Below are positions 54,755 through 64,000 of a stretch of 64,000 nt of DNA, one piece after another. A program made the translations under genes and the position numbers. Each line of letters starts with the position of its first letter. Position 1 is the stretch's first letter. Below the pieces are notes generated by a model, which was not told the DNA's origin, made no database searches, and saw only the letters and a program-made list of their open reading frames with translations. This DNA is from Mariluticola halotolerans. Its GTDB lineage: Bacteria > Pseudomonadota > Alphaproteobacteria > Rhizobiales > Devosiaceae. The stretch covers positions 2,636,001 through 2,700,000 of the forward strand of contig NZ_CP090960.1 of assembly GCF_021611515.1 (NCBI RefSeq). The letters run 5' to 3'.

Positions 54755-55831
54755 ATGGCGCAATTGCCAACAGAAAAGCTTGATGCCGTCGAGCAGCGTT
54801 TTGACTCACTGGAGCACCAGATGTCCGGCGGGCCAGAGCCGGATGAATATGTCCGCCTGTCCAAGGAATATGCTGAACTTCAGCCCATGATCGGGCCGAT
54901 CCGCGCTTATCGCCGGGCGCTTGAGGATTACAAGGGTGCCAAGGAATTGCTGGGGTCGAAGGACCCTGAAATGCGCGAACTGGCCGAACTGGAATATGAA
55001 GAGCTGGGCGAAAAGATTGATGCGCTGAGCCAGGAAATCCGGCTGCTGCTATTGCCCAAGGATTCTGCCGATGAGCGCAGTGTTATTCTTGAAGTGCGTG
55101 CCGGGACGGGGGGCGACGAGGCGGCGCTGTTCGCGGGCAACCTGTTTCGCATGTATCAGCGCTATGCCGAACTGAACCGCTGGAAGGTCACCATCATGAC
55201 CGAGAGCGAAGGCGATATGGGTGGTTACAAGGAAATCATCGCCAATATTTCGGGCACGGGTGTTTATGCGAAACTGAAATTCGAGAGCGGCACGCACCGG
55301 GTGCAACGGGTGCCCGAGACCGAAGCCAGTGGGCGCATTCATACCTCGGCAGCGACGGTTGCGGTTTTGCCCGAGGTCGAGGATATCGATATCGAGGTGC
55401 GCAATGAGGATATCCGCATTGATACGATGCGGGCCTCGGGCGCGGGCGGACAGCACGTCAACACCACCGACAGTGCGGTGCGTATCACGCATATTCCCTC
55501 AGGGATTGTGGTGACCTCTTCGGAAAAGAGCCAGCATCAGAACCGTGACCGGGCCATGAAGGTGTTGCGAGCACGCCTTTATGAGGCGGAGCGCGAGAAG
55601 CGCGACAGCGAACGCTCCGAAGCGCGCCGCGACCAGGTGGGCACGGGCGACCGCTCGGGCCGCATCCGCACTTATAATTTCCCGCAAGGGCGGGTGACAG
55701 ATCACCGGATCAACCTGACGCTCTACAAGATCGACAAGATCATGGAAGGGGAGGGGCTGGAGGAGGTGATCAGCGCGCTGGTGACCGAACATCAGGCCGC
55801 ACAGCTGGCGGCGATGGACCAGGAAAGCTGA
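54755..55831 (+). CDS. prfA: Peptide chain release factor 1
   Basis: A 358-residue factor that ends translation at UAA and UAG. The GGQ that triggers peptide release is at 231-233 ([16 protein letters not shown]) and the codon-reading P-x-T motif reads PET within [14 protein letters not shown], where E. coli has PAT. Length is typical. prmC, whose product methylates the GGQ glutamine, begins five bases after the stop, so factor and modifier are cotranscribed. Confidence 0.97.
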   Translation: MAQLPTEKLDAVEQRFDSLEHQMSGGPEPDEYVRLSKEYAELQPMIGPIRAYRRALEDYKGAKELLGSKDPEMRELAELEYEELGEKIDALSQEIRLLLLPKDSADERSVILEVRAGTGGDEAALFAGNLFRMYQRYAELNRWKVTIMTESEGDMGGYKEIIANISGTGVYAKLKFESGTHRVQRVPETEASGRIHTSAATVAVLPEVEDIDIEVRNEDIRIDTMRASGAGGQHVNTTDSAVRITHIPSGIVVTSSEKSQHQNRDRAMKVLRARLYEAEREKRDSERSEARRDQVGTGDRSGRIRTYNFPQGRVTDHRINLTLYKIDKIMEGEGLEEVISALVTEHQAAQLAAMDQES

Positions 55832-55836
55832 GCACT

Positions 55837-56688
55837 TTGCCGCAAACGATGGGCCGCGCCTGGCGGCTTGTGCGCGACCGGTTTGCCGACGCGAATATGG
55901 CGACGCCATCGCTGGATGCCCGGCTTTTGGCGGAGCGTGCCTTTGGTTTTGACGGGGCGCAACTGGCGGCGCATGAGCATGATGTGGCGGGCGCACAGGC
56001 GCTGGATGTGCTCGAGGGATTTGCGGCGCGGCGGTTGGCCGGGGAGCCGGTGGCGCGCATTCTGGGGCACAAGGAATTTTTCGGGCTCGATTTTACACTG
56101 AACGCGGCAACGCTTGTGCCCCGGCCTGAAACGGAACTGGTGGTTGAGCTGGGGCTGGATTTTCTGGCCGGTCGGCCGGATGCCGGCATTCTCGATCTTG
56201 GAACCGGCACCGGGTGCATTGCGATTGCGCTTCTGGACAATTTGCCGACGGCCAACGGGGTGGCGGTTGATCTGAGTGGTGAGGCGCTGGAGGCGGTGGC
56301 GATCAATGCCAAGGCGCATCATGTTGCCGACCGGCTGACCCTTTGTGAGGGGTCATGGTTTCAGCCTGTTGACCGGTCGGCGCGGTTTGACCTGATCGTT
56401 TCAAATCCGCCCTATATCGAGAGTGACGTGATTGCCAGTCTTGAACGGGAAGTGCGCTTGCATGATCCCGTGCTGGCGCTGGATGGCGGGGCGGACGGGT
56501 TGGCACCCTATCATCTCATTGCCGCGGAAGCGCGTGACTATCTGGCGGCGGGCGGCGCGGTGATTGTGGAACTGGGGGCGGGGCAGGCAGCGCCGGTTCG
56601 TGAGATATTCGAAAAGGCGGGATATCCGATGTGCACAATACATGACGATCTGGCCGGAATTGGCCGGGTGGTTGTGGCGCGCATTTAA
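55837..56688 (+). CDS. prmC: Release factor glutamine N5-methyltransferase
   Basis: A 283-residue SAM-dependent enzyme methylating the glutamine of GGQ in RF1 and RF2. The N-terminal helical domain (~1-85) recognises the factor; the SAM loop is LDLGTGTGCIAIAL and the catalytic NPPY is at 190-193 (counted from the TTG). I chose TTG 55837, with AGGAAAG nine to ten bases upstream; ATG 55849, four codons later, is possible. It directly follows prfA. Confidence 0.96.
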   Translation: MPQTMGRAWRLVRDRFADANMATPSLDARLLAERAFGFDGAQLAAHEHDVAGAQALDVLEGFAARRLAGEPVARILGHKEFFGLDFTLNAATLVPRPETELVVELGLDFLAGRPDAGILDLGTGTGCIAIALLDNLPTANGVAVDLSGEALEAVAINAKAHHVADRLTLCEGSWFQPVDRSARFDLIVSNPPYIESDVIASLEREVRLHDPVLALDGGADGLAPYHLIAAEARDYLAAGGAVIVELGAGQAAPVREIFEKAGYPMCTIHDDLAGIGRVVVARI

Positions 56689-57015
56689 CGCAAACCCGGT
56701 GGCAAGTGGGGGTGATGCCATTTTTTGCTTGGAAAACCAAGGCGAAGCATATAGGTTGACCGTGCTGTTCAGCTGCGTGGGTTCACGCACAGGCAATAGT
56801 CACCCGTTCATCGCGAATGCCTTTCAAAGGCAATCAGGCACTGGATCCAAAGGATCTTTTCAATGGTGCAGGGTGTGGCTGAAGCGGCAGCTTGTTGACG
56901 CTCAACTGAAAATATCCCCGGTTGCGGGAGTTACCCGCAGATCGCCCGGATACGAGAGTTATGTTGGCTGTAAATACAGTTTGCCCGACACAAACAAAGA
57001 GCTTTGTAGCGACGA
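56689..57015 (+). other. Gene-free 327-base leader before the DUF4167 gene
   Basis: No supported gene. The sequence has several short hairpins: TGCGGG-AGTTA-CCCGCA (about 56925-56942), CTTGG-AAAA-CCAAG near 56733, and CTGTA-AA-TACAG near 56970. One frame stays open across it as a continuation from inside prmC, but it lacks a start site or ribosome site of its own. It may carry the promoter and a structured 5' leader, or a small RNA. Confidence 0.5.
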
Positions 57016-57618
57016 ATGAGACCTAACAACAATCAGAACAAGCGCTCGCGGGGCCGTAATAATAGCGGTGGTCGCAAGCACACAAACCCCCTTTCGCGTA
57101 ATTTTGAGAGCAATGGTCCGGATGTGAAAATCCGTGGCAATGCCTCACATATTGCTGAGAAATACCAACAATTGGCACGTGATGCGCAGGCGAGTGGCGA
57201 TTCGGTGATGGCGGAGAACTATCTCCAGCATGCGGAACATTATTTCCGCATTCTGTCTGCCGCCCAGGCGCAGAACCCGCAGCGCAATGACCAGTCGCAG
57301 CCACAAATGAATAATGGCAGTGACGATGGTGACGACGACGACAATAATGACAATGCCAGCGGCAATGACGACCAGGGGTCGGCTGAGGTTTCTGGCAGCA
57401 ATGCTGATCAGCCTGCACCGGCGGAGAGCGCCAAGTCAGATGCTGATGAGGCAGAGGCCGAAAAGCCGGCGCGCAAACCGCGTGAACGGCGCCCGCGCCG
57501 CAAACCGCAGCCGCGCACGGATGACGCACCGGTTGATGCAGCTGGTGCCGCACAGCCTGATGTGGGCGAATTGCCCGCCTTTCTGACCGCTGGCGGACGT
57601 GCCGACGCTGCCGAATAG
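57016..57618 (+). CDS. DUF4167-domain protein
   Basis: A 200-residue protein of a family restricted mostly to alphaproteobacteria. The N-terminal ~80 residues form the DUF4167 domain (RPNNNQNKRSRGRNNSGG, then GPDVKIRGNASHIAEKYQQL and YLQHAEHYFRIL). The remainder is low-complexity: an Asp/Asn-rich stretch (DDGDDDDNNDN, ~residues 102-115), Ala/Glu-rich, then a basic Arg/Lys/Pro patch (RERRPRRKPQPR). Such an RGN-rich start and basic tail suggest RNA or nucleoid contact, but the function is unknown. It follows prfA-prmC after a 327-base leader. Confidence 0.92.
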   Translation: MRPNNNQNKRSRGRNNSGGRKHTNPLSRNFESNGPDVKIRGNASHIAEKYQQLARDAQASGDSVMAENYLQHAEHYFRILSAAQAQNPQRNDQSQPQMNNGSDDGDDDDNNDNASGNDDQGSAEVSGSNADQPAPAESAKSDADEAEAEKPARKPRERRPRRKPQPRTDDAPVDAAGAAQPDVGELPAFLTAGGRADAAE

Positions 57619-57644
57619 GCTGCGTACGATTTAGTGCCCTAATC

Positions 57645-57681
57645 AGGGGCCGCGTTCCGGTTCTGCCGGCGTGCGGCCCCT
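57645..57681. terminator. Terminator-like hairpin between DUF4167 and VOC genes
   Basis: AGGGGCCGC (57645-57653) pairs with GCGGCCCCT (57673-57681), with an inner CCGG/CCGG pairing. It directly abuts the stop of the convergent VOC gene. The T tract is short. Confidence 0.75.
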
Positions 57682-58071
57682 TTATGTTGTCTTTGTCTCA
57701 AAAAACGGATCGTCGGCGTCCTTGAGTTCGCAGGCATTCCCATCGGGATCTGTAAAGGCGCCGACCAATCCCCAGTCGAACTGCCTGATATCAACCTGCA
57801 CACCGGCCGCCTCAAGCTTTGCCGCAGCGTCGTGCACACTATCGACATTGAAGCGGAGGACGGTGGGGTTTTCGGCGTTCGGTTTTCGTGTATCGCGGGC
57901 CATGCCGCCTGTTTCGATCATCAGGTAACCATCACCGAACCGCAAGCAGGTGAGGCCCTGTTTTTCGAACCAGACGGGCAGGCCGATAATGTCGCGATAA
58001 AAGGCCAGACAGGCATCAAAACGTTCAGTGCCCAGAATAATGCCATGGGTGCGGATGTGTCCGGTCAGCAT
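57682..58071 (-). CDS. VOC-family (glyoxalase/bleomycin-resistance-like) protein
   Basis: A 129-residue vicinal oxygen chelate protein: one pair of beta-alpha-beta3 units, with [24 protein letters not shown] shortened here to [20 protein letters not shown], then LMIETGG and [13 protein letters not shown], where Glu would bind metal. The ATG at 58071 has AAGGAAA upstream. The family includes glyoxalases, dioxygenases and antibiotic-binding proteins; nothing here fixes the substrate. It is divergent from clpB. Confidence 0.92.
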   Translation of the reverse strand: MLTGHIRTHGIILGTERFDACLAFYRDIIGLPVWFEKQGLTCLRFGDGYLMIETGGMARDTRKPNAENPTVLRFNVDSVHDAAAKLEAAGVQVDIRQFDWGLVGAFTDPDGNACELKDADDPFFETKTT

Positions 58072-58262
58072 GCGGGTTTCCTTTTTCGCGAACTTACTGG
58101 GCTGGCCCGGGCAGCGTGCCCCTTTTCTTTTCGAAATCCAATACCATATCTCACTACAACAGAGGTGCGCTGCATAGTCAGGTGCCTCGCAAACCAGGCT
58201 TCCGGCGGTTCGTCTGCGCCTTTTTGGGCAGCGGGTCGTGCGAGAAAAGGAGATTGGTCGAT

Positions 58263-60881
58263 ATGAATATCGAGAAATATACCGAGCGCGCACGCGGTTT
58301 CATTCAAAGTGCGCAGACCATGGCTTTGGGCCAGGGGCACCAGCAGTTCGCGCCGGTGCATCTATTGAAGGTTTTGATGGATGATGACCAGGGCATGGCC
58401 TCTGGTTTGATCGAGCGCGCGGAAGGCGATCCGGTGCAGGTGCGTGCCGGGGTTGAAGCTGCGCTGAAGAAAATTCCAACTGTTTCAGGCGATGGCGGGC
58501 AGGTTTATCTCAGCCGCGAACTGGCCAAGGTTTTTGACACCGCCGAAAGCGCGGCGGACAAGGCCGGGGACAGCTTTGTGACCGTTGAACGGTTATTGCT
58601 GGCGCTGGTGATTGAAAAGACGGCGGATGCGGGCAAGATATTGTCGGCTGCCGGGGTGACTGCTTCCAAACTCAATGAAGCGATCAATGATTTGCGTAAA
58701 GGGCGCACGGCTGATTCTGCCTCGGCGGAAAACCAGTATGATGCGTTGAAGAAATATGCGCGCGATCTGACCGCTGACGCACGGGCGGGCAAACTGGACC
58801 CGGTGATCGGGCGTGACGAGGAAATCCGCCGCGCCATTCAGGTGTTATCGCGCCGTACCAAGAACAATCCGGTGCTGATTGGCGAGCCGGGCGTGGGCAA
58901 GACGGCGATTGCCGAAGGGCTGGCGCTCAGGATCGTCAATGGTGATGTGCCGGAATCGCTGAAGAACAAATCGCTGATGGCGCTTGATATGGGTGCCCTG
59001 ATTGCCGGCGCGAAATATCGCGGTGAATTTGAGGAGCGCTTGAAGGGCGTGCTCAATGAAGTGACTGCGGCTGATGGGCAAATCATTCTGTTTATCGACG
59101 AGATGCACACGCTTGTGGGGGCGGGTGCAGGCGATGGGGCGATGGATGCCTCGAACCTGCTGAAGCCGGCCTTGGCGCGTGGTGAATTGCACTGCGTGGG
59201 TGCAACGACGCTTGATGAATATCAAAAGCATGTTGAAAAAGACGCGGCGCTGGCCCGGCGTTTCCAGCCGGTCTTTGTCAGCGAGCCGACGGTTGAAGAC
59301 ACAATCTCGATCCTGCGCGGGCTCAAGGAAAAATACGAGCTGCATCACGGGGTGCGGATTTCCGATTCGGCACTGGTTTCGGCGGCAACCCTGTCGAACC
59401 GCTATATTGCCGACCGGTTTTTGCCCGACAAGGCGATTGATCTGATGGATGAATCGGCGGCGCGCTTGCGCATGGCGATTGATTCAAAGCCCGAGGCGCT
59501 CGACGAACTCGACCGGCGCATCATGCAATTGAAGATCGAGCGGGAAGCCCTCAAAAAGGAAACCGACGACGCCTCGAAATCGCGATTGGCCAAGCTTGAA
59601 GGTGAGCTGGCTGACCTCGAAGAAGAAGCGGGTGCGCTCAACCAGCGCTGGGTTTCTGAAAAAAGCCGGCTGGCGGGCGGGCAAAAGCTCAAGGAAGAGC
59701 TGGATCAGGCCCGGTCGCAGCTGGAAATTGCCCAGCGCTCCGGCGATCTGGCGCGGGCAGGTGAGCTTGCCTATGGCGTTATTCCGGACCTTGAAAAGCG
59801 GATTGCCGATGCCGAAGCCCATGAGGGCGAGGGCGTTGTTGACAATGTGCTGGCCGAGGAAGTGGTGACCCCGAGCCATATCGCGCAGATTGTTTCGCGC
59901 TGGACCGGTATTCCCGTCGACAAGATGCTGGAAGGCGAGCGGGACAAGCTGCTGCGCATGGAAGAGGAACTGGCGCGCCGGGTGATCGGCCAGCAGGAAG
60001 CGGTGGCGGCGGTGTCGCGGGCCGTGCGGCGGTCGCGTGCCGGATTGCAGGACCCCAACAGGCCGATTGGCTCGTTCATTTTTTTAGGCCCAACCGGTGT
60101 GGGCAAGACCGAACTGACCAAGACCCTGGCGCAATTCCTCTTCGATGATGAAGCGGCCATGGTGCGGCTGGATATGTCGGAATTCATGGAGAAGCATTCC
60201 GTGGCCCGGCTGATCGGTGCGCCGCCGGGCTATGTTGGGTATGACGAGGGCGGGGTTTTGACCGAAGCGGTGCGGCGCCGGCCTTATCAGGTGATCCTGT
60301 TCGACGAAATCGAGAAGGCGCATCCGGACGTGTTCAATGTGCTGTTGCAGGTGCTCGATGACGGGCGACTGACCGATGGACAGGGCCGGACGGTGGATTT
60401 CCGCAATACGCTGATCATCATGACCTCCAATCTGGGCTCTGAATATCTCTCAGAACTCAAGGATGATGAGAGCGTGGAGCTGGTGCGTGGCAAGGTGCTC
60501 GATACGGTGAAGATGGCGTTCCGCCCGGAATTCCTCAACCGGGTCGATGAGATCCTGTTGTTCCACCGGCTGGCGCGGACGGATATGGGCGCGATTGTCG
60601 ATATCCAGTTTGAGCGGTTGCAAAAGCTGCTCAAGGATCGCGATATCACCCTGACCCTTACCCCGGCAGCGCGCGAATGGCTGGCTAATGAAGGCTATGA
60701 TGCTGCCTATGGTGCCCGGCCGCTGAAGCGCGTGATGCAGCGGCAGGTGCAGGACGGGCTGGCGGAAAAGGTGCTGGCCGGTGAGGTGAGCGATGGCAGC
60801 CAGGTGACAGTGGATGCCGGTGATGCCGGGCTGGTGCTGGTGCCCACGGTTGAGGCCGAGATTGTCGACGCGGCGCAATAA
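58263..60881 (+). CDS. clpB: ATP-dependent disaggregase ClpB
   Basis: An 872-residue AAA+ chaperone that pulls polypeptides out of aggregates together with DnaK. Order: N-terminal Clp repeat domain (~1-145), first AAA+ with Walker A GEPGVGKT (207-214), a coiled-coil middle domain (~400-525), which marks ClpB, and second AAA+ with GPTGVGKT (609-616) and substrate loop [13 protein letters not shown]. The ATG at 58263 follows GGAG at about ten bases. I found no convincing sigma-32 promoter in the ~190 bases upstream. A terminator follows. Confidence 0.97.
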   Translation: MNIEKYTERARGFIQSAQTMALGQGHQQFAPVHLLKVLMDDDQGMASGLIERAEGDPVQVRAGVEAALKKIPTVSGDGGQVYLSRELAKVFDTAESAADKAGDSFVTVERLLLALVIEKTADAGKILSAAGVTASKLNEAINDLRKGRTADSASAENQYDALKKYARDLTADARAGKLDPVIGRDEEIRRAIQVLSRRTKNNPVLIGEPGVGKTAIAEGLALRIVNGDVPESLKNKSLMALDMGALIAGAKYRGEFEERLKGVLNEVTAADGQIILFIDEMHTLVGAGAGDGAMDASNLLKPALARGELHCVGATTLDEYQKHVEKDAALARRFQPVFVSEPTVEDTISILRGLKEKYELHHGVRISDSALVSAATLSNRYIADRFLPDKAIDLMDESAARLRMAIDSKPEALDELDRRIMQLKIEREALKKETDDASKSRLAKLEGELADLEEEAGALNQRWVSEKSRLAGGQKLKEELDQARSQLEIAQRSGDLARAGELAYGVIPDLEKRIADAEAHEGEGVVDNVLAEEVVTPSHIAQIVSRWTGIPVDKMLEGERDKLLRMEEELARRVIGQQEAVAAVSRAVRRSRAGLQDPNRPIGSFIFLGPTGVGKTELTKTLAQFLFDDEAAMVRLDMSEFMEKHSVARLIGAPPGYVGYDEGGVLTEAVRRRPYQVILFDEIEKAHPDVFNVLLQVLDDGRLTDGQGRTVDFRNTLIIMTSNLGSEYLSELKDDESVELVRGKVLDTVKMAFRPEFLNRVDEILLFHRLARTDMGAIVDIQFERLQKLLKDRDITLTLTPAAREWLANEGYDAAYGARPLKRVMQRQVQDGLAEKVLAGEVSDGSQVTVDAGDAGLVLVPTVEAEIVDAAQ

Positions 60882-60920
60882 GCGCCGCGCCGGTTGTCCA
60901 TTCGCCAATGCAATTGATCA

Positions 60921-60949
60921 GGGACGGGGCCAGCGCTCCGTCCTTTTTT
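60921..60949 (+). terminator. Terminator of clpB
   Basis: GGACGG pairs with CCGTCC across a GC-rich loop and is followed by TTTTTT, about 40 bases past the clpB stop. Confidence 0.85.
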
Positions 60950-61012
60950 ATTGCTCTTCCTCTATGAATATGTTTAGAACATATAGGGAACAAATTGCGA
61001 GGGCGCGGGCGC

Positions 61013-61348
61013 ATGCCAATCAAGATCGACTATGTGGAATTCGACACGGCCGATATGGCCGCGAGCAAGAATTTTCTCGCGACTGCTTTTGGCTGGCATT
61101 TTGCCGATTACGGCCCCAATTATCAGGCGTTTGAAAACGCCGGACTGGATGGCGGTTTGGACGCCAGTGGCGGTCAACCGGGCAAGGCGCTGGTGATTTT
61201 AAAGACCGACGATCTGGAGGCGGCGCTTGCGGCGGTGACCGAAGCGGGCGGGGAAATCGTCAAGCCGATCTTTGATTTTCCGGGCGGGCGGCGGTTTCAC
61301 TTTCGCGAGCCGGGTGGCAATGAACTGGCGGTCTGGTCAGAACGCTGA
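61013..61348 (+). CDS. VOC-family protein
   Basis: A 111-residue vicinal oxygen chelate protein unrelated in detail to the one at 57682. IKIDYVEFDTADMAASKNFL and FGWHFADYGPNYQAF form the first unit, FREPGGNELAVW the end of the second, where Glu could bind metal. ATG 61013 is chosen, with GAGGG nine bases upstream; a TTG six codons earlier is in frame. It lies 21 bases before the PEP mutase/isocitrate lyase family gene, so the two may form an operon. The substrate is unknown. Confidence 0.9.
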   Translation: MPIKIDYVEFDTADMAASKNFLATAFGWHFADYGPNYQAFENAGLDGGLDASGGQPGKALVILKTDDLEAALAAVTEAGGEIVKPIFDFPGGRRFHFREPGGNELAVWSER

Positions 61349-61369
61349 TCGATCTTTGGGGGGACGGAT

Positions 61370-62191
61370 ATGATTGATCGAGGTGTAAGTTTCCGGGACC
61401 TGCATGTGCCCGGCACGCCATTTATTCTGGCCAATGCCTGGGATACCGGGTCGGCGCGGATGCTGGCGGCGATGGGGGCCAAGGCACTTGCCACCTCATC
61501 GGCCGCGCATGCCTTTACGCTCGGTGTGCCGGATATGGGGCATGTGCCGCGTGATGTGGCGCTGACGCATGCCAGTGATCTGGTGGCGGCAACGCCCTTG
61601 CCAGTGAGTGGCGATCTGGAAAACGGTTATGGCCATGATGCGGCAAGCGTCGCCGAGACCGTGACCCTTGCGGCAAAGGCGGGGTTGGCGGGGTGCTGCA
61701 TTGAAGACACCATGTTGCCGGCCGATACCCCTTATGATTTTGCAGCGGCGGTGGAACGGATTGAGGCCGGGGCGGCAGCGGCGAAGGCGGCTGAGGGGGA
61801 TTTCGTGCTGACGGCGCGGGCGGATGGGGTGATGCTGGGGCATTATGACCTCGATGAAGCCATCCGGCGGCTCAAGGCTTTCGCAGAGGCCGGGGCCGAT
61901 GTGCTCTATGCGCCAATGGTTGCCGATATGGACGCGCTGCAAAGCATTTGCCGGGCGGTGAGCAAGCCGGTCAATGCGCTTTGTGCGGGGCGGTTTAGCC
62001 AATACGGTCTTGCGGATTTTGCCCGGATCGGGGTGGCGCGGGTCAGTCTGGGGTCAGCGCTGGCGCGGGCGACCCACAAGATCATTCATGATACCGGGCT
62101 GGCAATGTTCGAGCGCGGTGACATGACCGGGCTGGGCGCGACGGTTTCGAGCGATATTGTTGACCCGATGCTGCGGAAATTTATCGACTGA
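61370..62191 (+). CDS. Isocitrate lyase/PEP mutase superfamily protein
   Basis: A 273-residue TIM barrel. SGDLENGYGHD is the metal-binding loop in the DxExGYG form of the PEP mutase branch; GCCIEDT takes the place of the KKCGH catalytic loop of isocitrate lyase, so a true isocitrate lyase is unlikely. NAWDTGSARM and AGADVLYAPM are typical of the broad isocitrate lyase/PEP mutase family of C-C or P-C bond enzymes. GGGGGGAC precedes the ATG. Which oxo-acid it cleaves is unknown. Confidence 0.9.
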   Translation: MIDRGVSFRDLHVPGTPFILANAWDTGSARMLAAMGAKALATSSAAHAFTLGVPDMGHVPRDVALTHASDLVAATPLPVSGDLENGYGHDAASVAETVTLAAKAGLAGCCIEDTMLPADTPYDFAAAVERIEAGAAAAKAAEGDFVLTARADGVMLGHYDLDEAIRRLKAFAEAGADVLYAPMVADMDALQSICRAVSKPVNALCAGRFSQYGLADFARIGVARVSLGSALARATHKIIHDTGLAMFERGDMTGLGATVSSDIVDPMLRKFID

Positions 62192-62202
62192 CGGCCAGAT
62201 CA

Positions 62203-62231
62203 GGCCGGCACGGTATTATTCCGTGCTGGCC
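62203..62231. terminator. Stem-loop overlapping the stop of the M23 peptidase gene
   Basis: GGCCGGCACGG (62203-62213) pairs with CCGTGCTGGCC (62221-62231), 11 bp with one G-T pair. The TAA of the M23 gene lies in the seven-base loop. It separates two convergent genes but has no T tract on either side. Confidence 0.6.
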
Positions 62232-64000
62232 ACGGTCATTGGCTTGGCATCGCGCTGCATCAGATCCTGCATCTGGGCGACGGTTTCGGCAAACTGGCGC
62301 TGATATTGGGGTGGCAGGGCCTTGTCGCGGGGCAGCTTGACACTAAGCGGGTCCACGAACCGGCCGTTGATCTTGATTTCGAAATGCAAATGGTTGCCTG
62401 TGGAAACACCGGTCGTACCGACATAGCCGATGATCTGTCCCTGACGCACGCGCACACCCGGCGCCATGCCGTCGGCAATCTTGTTCATGTGGCCATAGGC
62501 GGTTTCAAAGCCGTTGACATGTTTCAGTTTGACATAGCGACCATAGCCGGACGCCCATTTTGCGGTTTCCACCACGCCGTCACCTGCCGCGTAGATGGGG
62601 GTGTTACGCGGGGCGGAAAGATCGACGCCGCTATGCAATTTATAGGTGCCGAAAACGGGATGTTTGCGGTAGCCGAAACGCGAAGAGATGCGTCCACCAC
62701 CCTTGAGCGGGCGGCGCTGGAGGAAGCGTTTGCCGCTCTGCCCATTGGGGTCGTAAAAATCCACAGTGCCGTCATCGGTACGGAAACGATAAAGTTCGCG
62801 CGTGGTATTGCCCAGTTTCAATCCGACATAAAGCAGTTCGGTACGGGCTGATGCGTCGGGCGGGGTTTCCAGAATTTCGATGGAATCGCCGGGGGCGATG
62901 CGCTTGTTCAGGTCAAGGTCATAGGCAAACATGGCAACGATCCGGTCCGTGATTTCGTCCGGCACATCATGTTTGCGGGCGGTCTCCCAGATCGAGCGAT
63001 AGATTGTGGGCAGATTGTTGACGTTGATCTCTTCGGTATCTTCCTCGGGGAATTCGATGGCAGGTGGCGCGAGACCCAACACATACTGGCCGCGGTCGGT
63101 CAGTGCGACGGTTGCCGCGTGCACGTCCTGAACATAGATCGACATGCGATAGGGGATCAGGCTGTTGGATGTGCGTGAGGGGCCGAAGAGGATGCGCAGC
63201 CGGGCACCTGCCGGCAGGATGGTCGAGGGGTAGACATTGCGCAATGTCTTGGTGATGGCGCCGATCATCTGGGCGGTAAAGCCGTTCTTGATCAACACAT
63301 CTTCGAGTGAGCTCTGTTCGCGGATGGTCAATACGCGCTCGGAACGGCCGAAGCCGGCGTCTTCGGCGAGATGGGTTTTAGGCATGACCGTCACATTTTC
63401 GGCCACGCCGGAAATGCCCTCGCCGGTCATGATGCCGAGATCGCGCACACCGGTTTCAATTGGGGCATAGCCGAGAATGGCACTGTCGCCATCGGTAAAA
63501 TTGCCCTCAATGACAGCGCGGACAAATTCGGCAGCTTTCTTGTCGGAAATCTGAACTGCGGGGCGAATGTTGACCGGCAGCGAGGCTGTTTGTACGGCAA
63601 CCTCCCCCTCAACCTCTGCACCGTAAACATCGGTGGAGACCTGAAGATCATCCTGGGCCGCCAGCGCCTGGCTGCGGCTGAGCAGGGCGACAGGATCATA
63701 GGCGGGGATATTGTCCGACAGGGCCGTGGCGGATGTGGCAAGTGTTGCGCGGATACGCACGAAAGGCTGGCGCCGGATCATGCCCCGGCCATCGACTGTT
63801 TCGCGGATCGAGGCTTCAACGATCTCGCGATCGGAGCGGGTCTGAGCGACGGGCTTTAATCTGTCGGTCTTGATCAGCAGCGATGTGGCGCTGGCTGTGT
63901 GGGGCTGCTCAATCTGCAAGGCTTCATAGGCGGTGGAAAAGGTGTCCTGCCCGAGAAAAGAAACATAAAGGGCCGCGCCCATCAGCAACACGCTGGTCAG
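62216..64000 (-). CDS. M23-family metallopeptidase (partial, N-terminus outside window)
   Basis: At least 594 residues; the frame is open to the window edge and the first visible residues form a membrane helix (LTSVLLMGAALYVSFLG), so the true start is beyond 64000. A long periplasmic part contains LysM/OapA-like segments (~residues 230-380, IREQSSLEDVLIKNGFTAQ) and the C-terminal LytM domain has zinc ligands in HSGVDL and GNHLHFEI plus AYGHM. Such proteins cut peptidoglycan cross-links during growth or division, or activate amidases. The zinc ligands are complete, so an active enzyme is likely. Confidence 0.93.
   Translation of the reverse strand: MTSVLLMGAALYVSFLGQDTFSTAYEALQIEQPHTASATSLLIKTDRLKPVAQTRSDREIVEASIRETVDGRGMIRRQPFVRIRATLATSATALSDNIPAYDPVALLSRSQALAAQDDLQVSTDVYGAEVEGEVAVQTASLPVNIRPAVQISDKKAAEFVRAVIEGNFTDGDSAILGYAPIETGVRDLGIMTGEGISGVAENVTVMPKTHLAEDAGFGRSERVLTIREQSSLEDVLIKNGFTAQMIGAITKTLRNVYPSTILPAGARLRILFGPSRTSNSLIPYRMSIYVQDVHAATVALTDRGQYVLGLAPPAIEFPEEDTEEINVNNLPTIYRSIWETARKHDVPDEITDRIVAMFAYDLDLNKRIAPGDSIEILETPPDASARTELLYVGLKLGNTTRELYRFRTDDGTVDFYDPNGQSGKRFLQRRPLKGGGRISSRFGYRKHPVFGTYKLHSGVDLSAPRNTPIYAAGDGVVETAKWASGYGRYVKLKHVNGFETAYGHMNKIADGMAPGVRVRQGQIIGYVGTTGVSTGNHLHFEIKINGRFVDPLSVKLPRDKALPPQYQRQFAETVAQMQDLMQRDAKPMTVASTE

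Noticed and set aside
56564..57019. A frame spanning the end of prmC and the gap before DUF4167
   Set aside because: No start site or ribosome site in the gap, codon use unlike neighbours, no recognisable domain; treated as leader.
58072..58262. Sigma-32 heat-shock promoter before clpB
   Set aside because: CATATCT near 58145 fits the -10 only with a mismatch and no CTTGA element lies at the right distance.
1..64000. CRISPR array, prophage, toxin-antitoxin or defence island
   Set aside because: No regularly spaced direct repeats and no genes of these kinds were found on either strand.

Overview
The window looks like core chromosome of an alphaproteobacterium of the order Hyphomicrobiales (Rhizobiales); a Devosia-like lineage is possible but cannot be settled from the sequence alone. 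The reasons are high G+C with strong third-position GC bias, an aerobic CobS/CobT cobaltochelatase pair, CarD, a SUV3-type helicase paired with an S4 protein, the nitrogen-PTS gene ptsP next to lysC, DUF4167 after prfA-prmC, and comF-grxC-nitrilase-DUF1178 order. I see no prophage, insertion sequence, CRISPR array or rRNA operon.

Layout. 1-1475: end of a fused TRAP permease and a metal-dependent amidohydrolase of the aromatic decarboxylase type. 1531-2009: a Zur-like palindrome in front of an internally deleted periplasmic protein gene that resembles aztD. 2010-9319: a LacI-type repressor divergent from a six-gene sugar cassette (Gfo/Idh oxidoreductase, TIM-barrel isomerase, binding protein, two permeases, ATPase), with two operators flanking the promoter. 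9332-14751: a CPA1 antiporter with a cyclic-nucleotide-binding-like domain, tRNA-Arg(CCT), and a coupled pair of lipoproteins (nuclease-like and M48 protease). 14838-21693, mostly on the minus strand: carD, fdxA, S4 protein, SUV3-like helicase, an SDR and a DUF3108 protein. 21920-22992: rpmB and a queuosine precursor transporter.

23023-23121 holds a palindromic repeat. 23172-27894 (minus) holds a phytase-like esterase, cobT, cobS and a J-domain protein, divergent from bolA. 28224-31175 (minus) is CorC-aroB-aroK. 31326-34699 (plus) is a 48-residue membrane protein, xerD, accA and a DpaA-like lipoprotein. 34757-37580 has an SLC13 carrier and an ArsR-SRPBCC pair. secA (minus) diverges from a parvulin and argJ-GNAT-mutT, followed by an orphan Flp pilin.

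44294-50855: a methyltransferase divergent from comF-grxC-nitrilase-DUF1178, a membrane GGDEF-EAL protein, and ubiG. 51029-57618: lysC, ptsP, prfA, prmC and DUF4167, the last behind a long gene-free leader. 57682-64000: two VOC proteins, clpB, a PEP mutase/isocitrate lyase family protein and an N-terminally cut M23 peptidase.

Most of the window is ordinary housekeeping sequence. The points most worth a second look are the Zur-box/aztD-like remnant, the nuclease-like lipoprotein that has lost catalytic carboxylates, the antiporter sensor domain with altered nucleotide-contact residues, the sugar cassette of unknown substrate, the carD and DUF4167 leaders, and the palindromic repeat. I did not find a clear case for a wholly new system.
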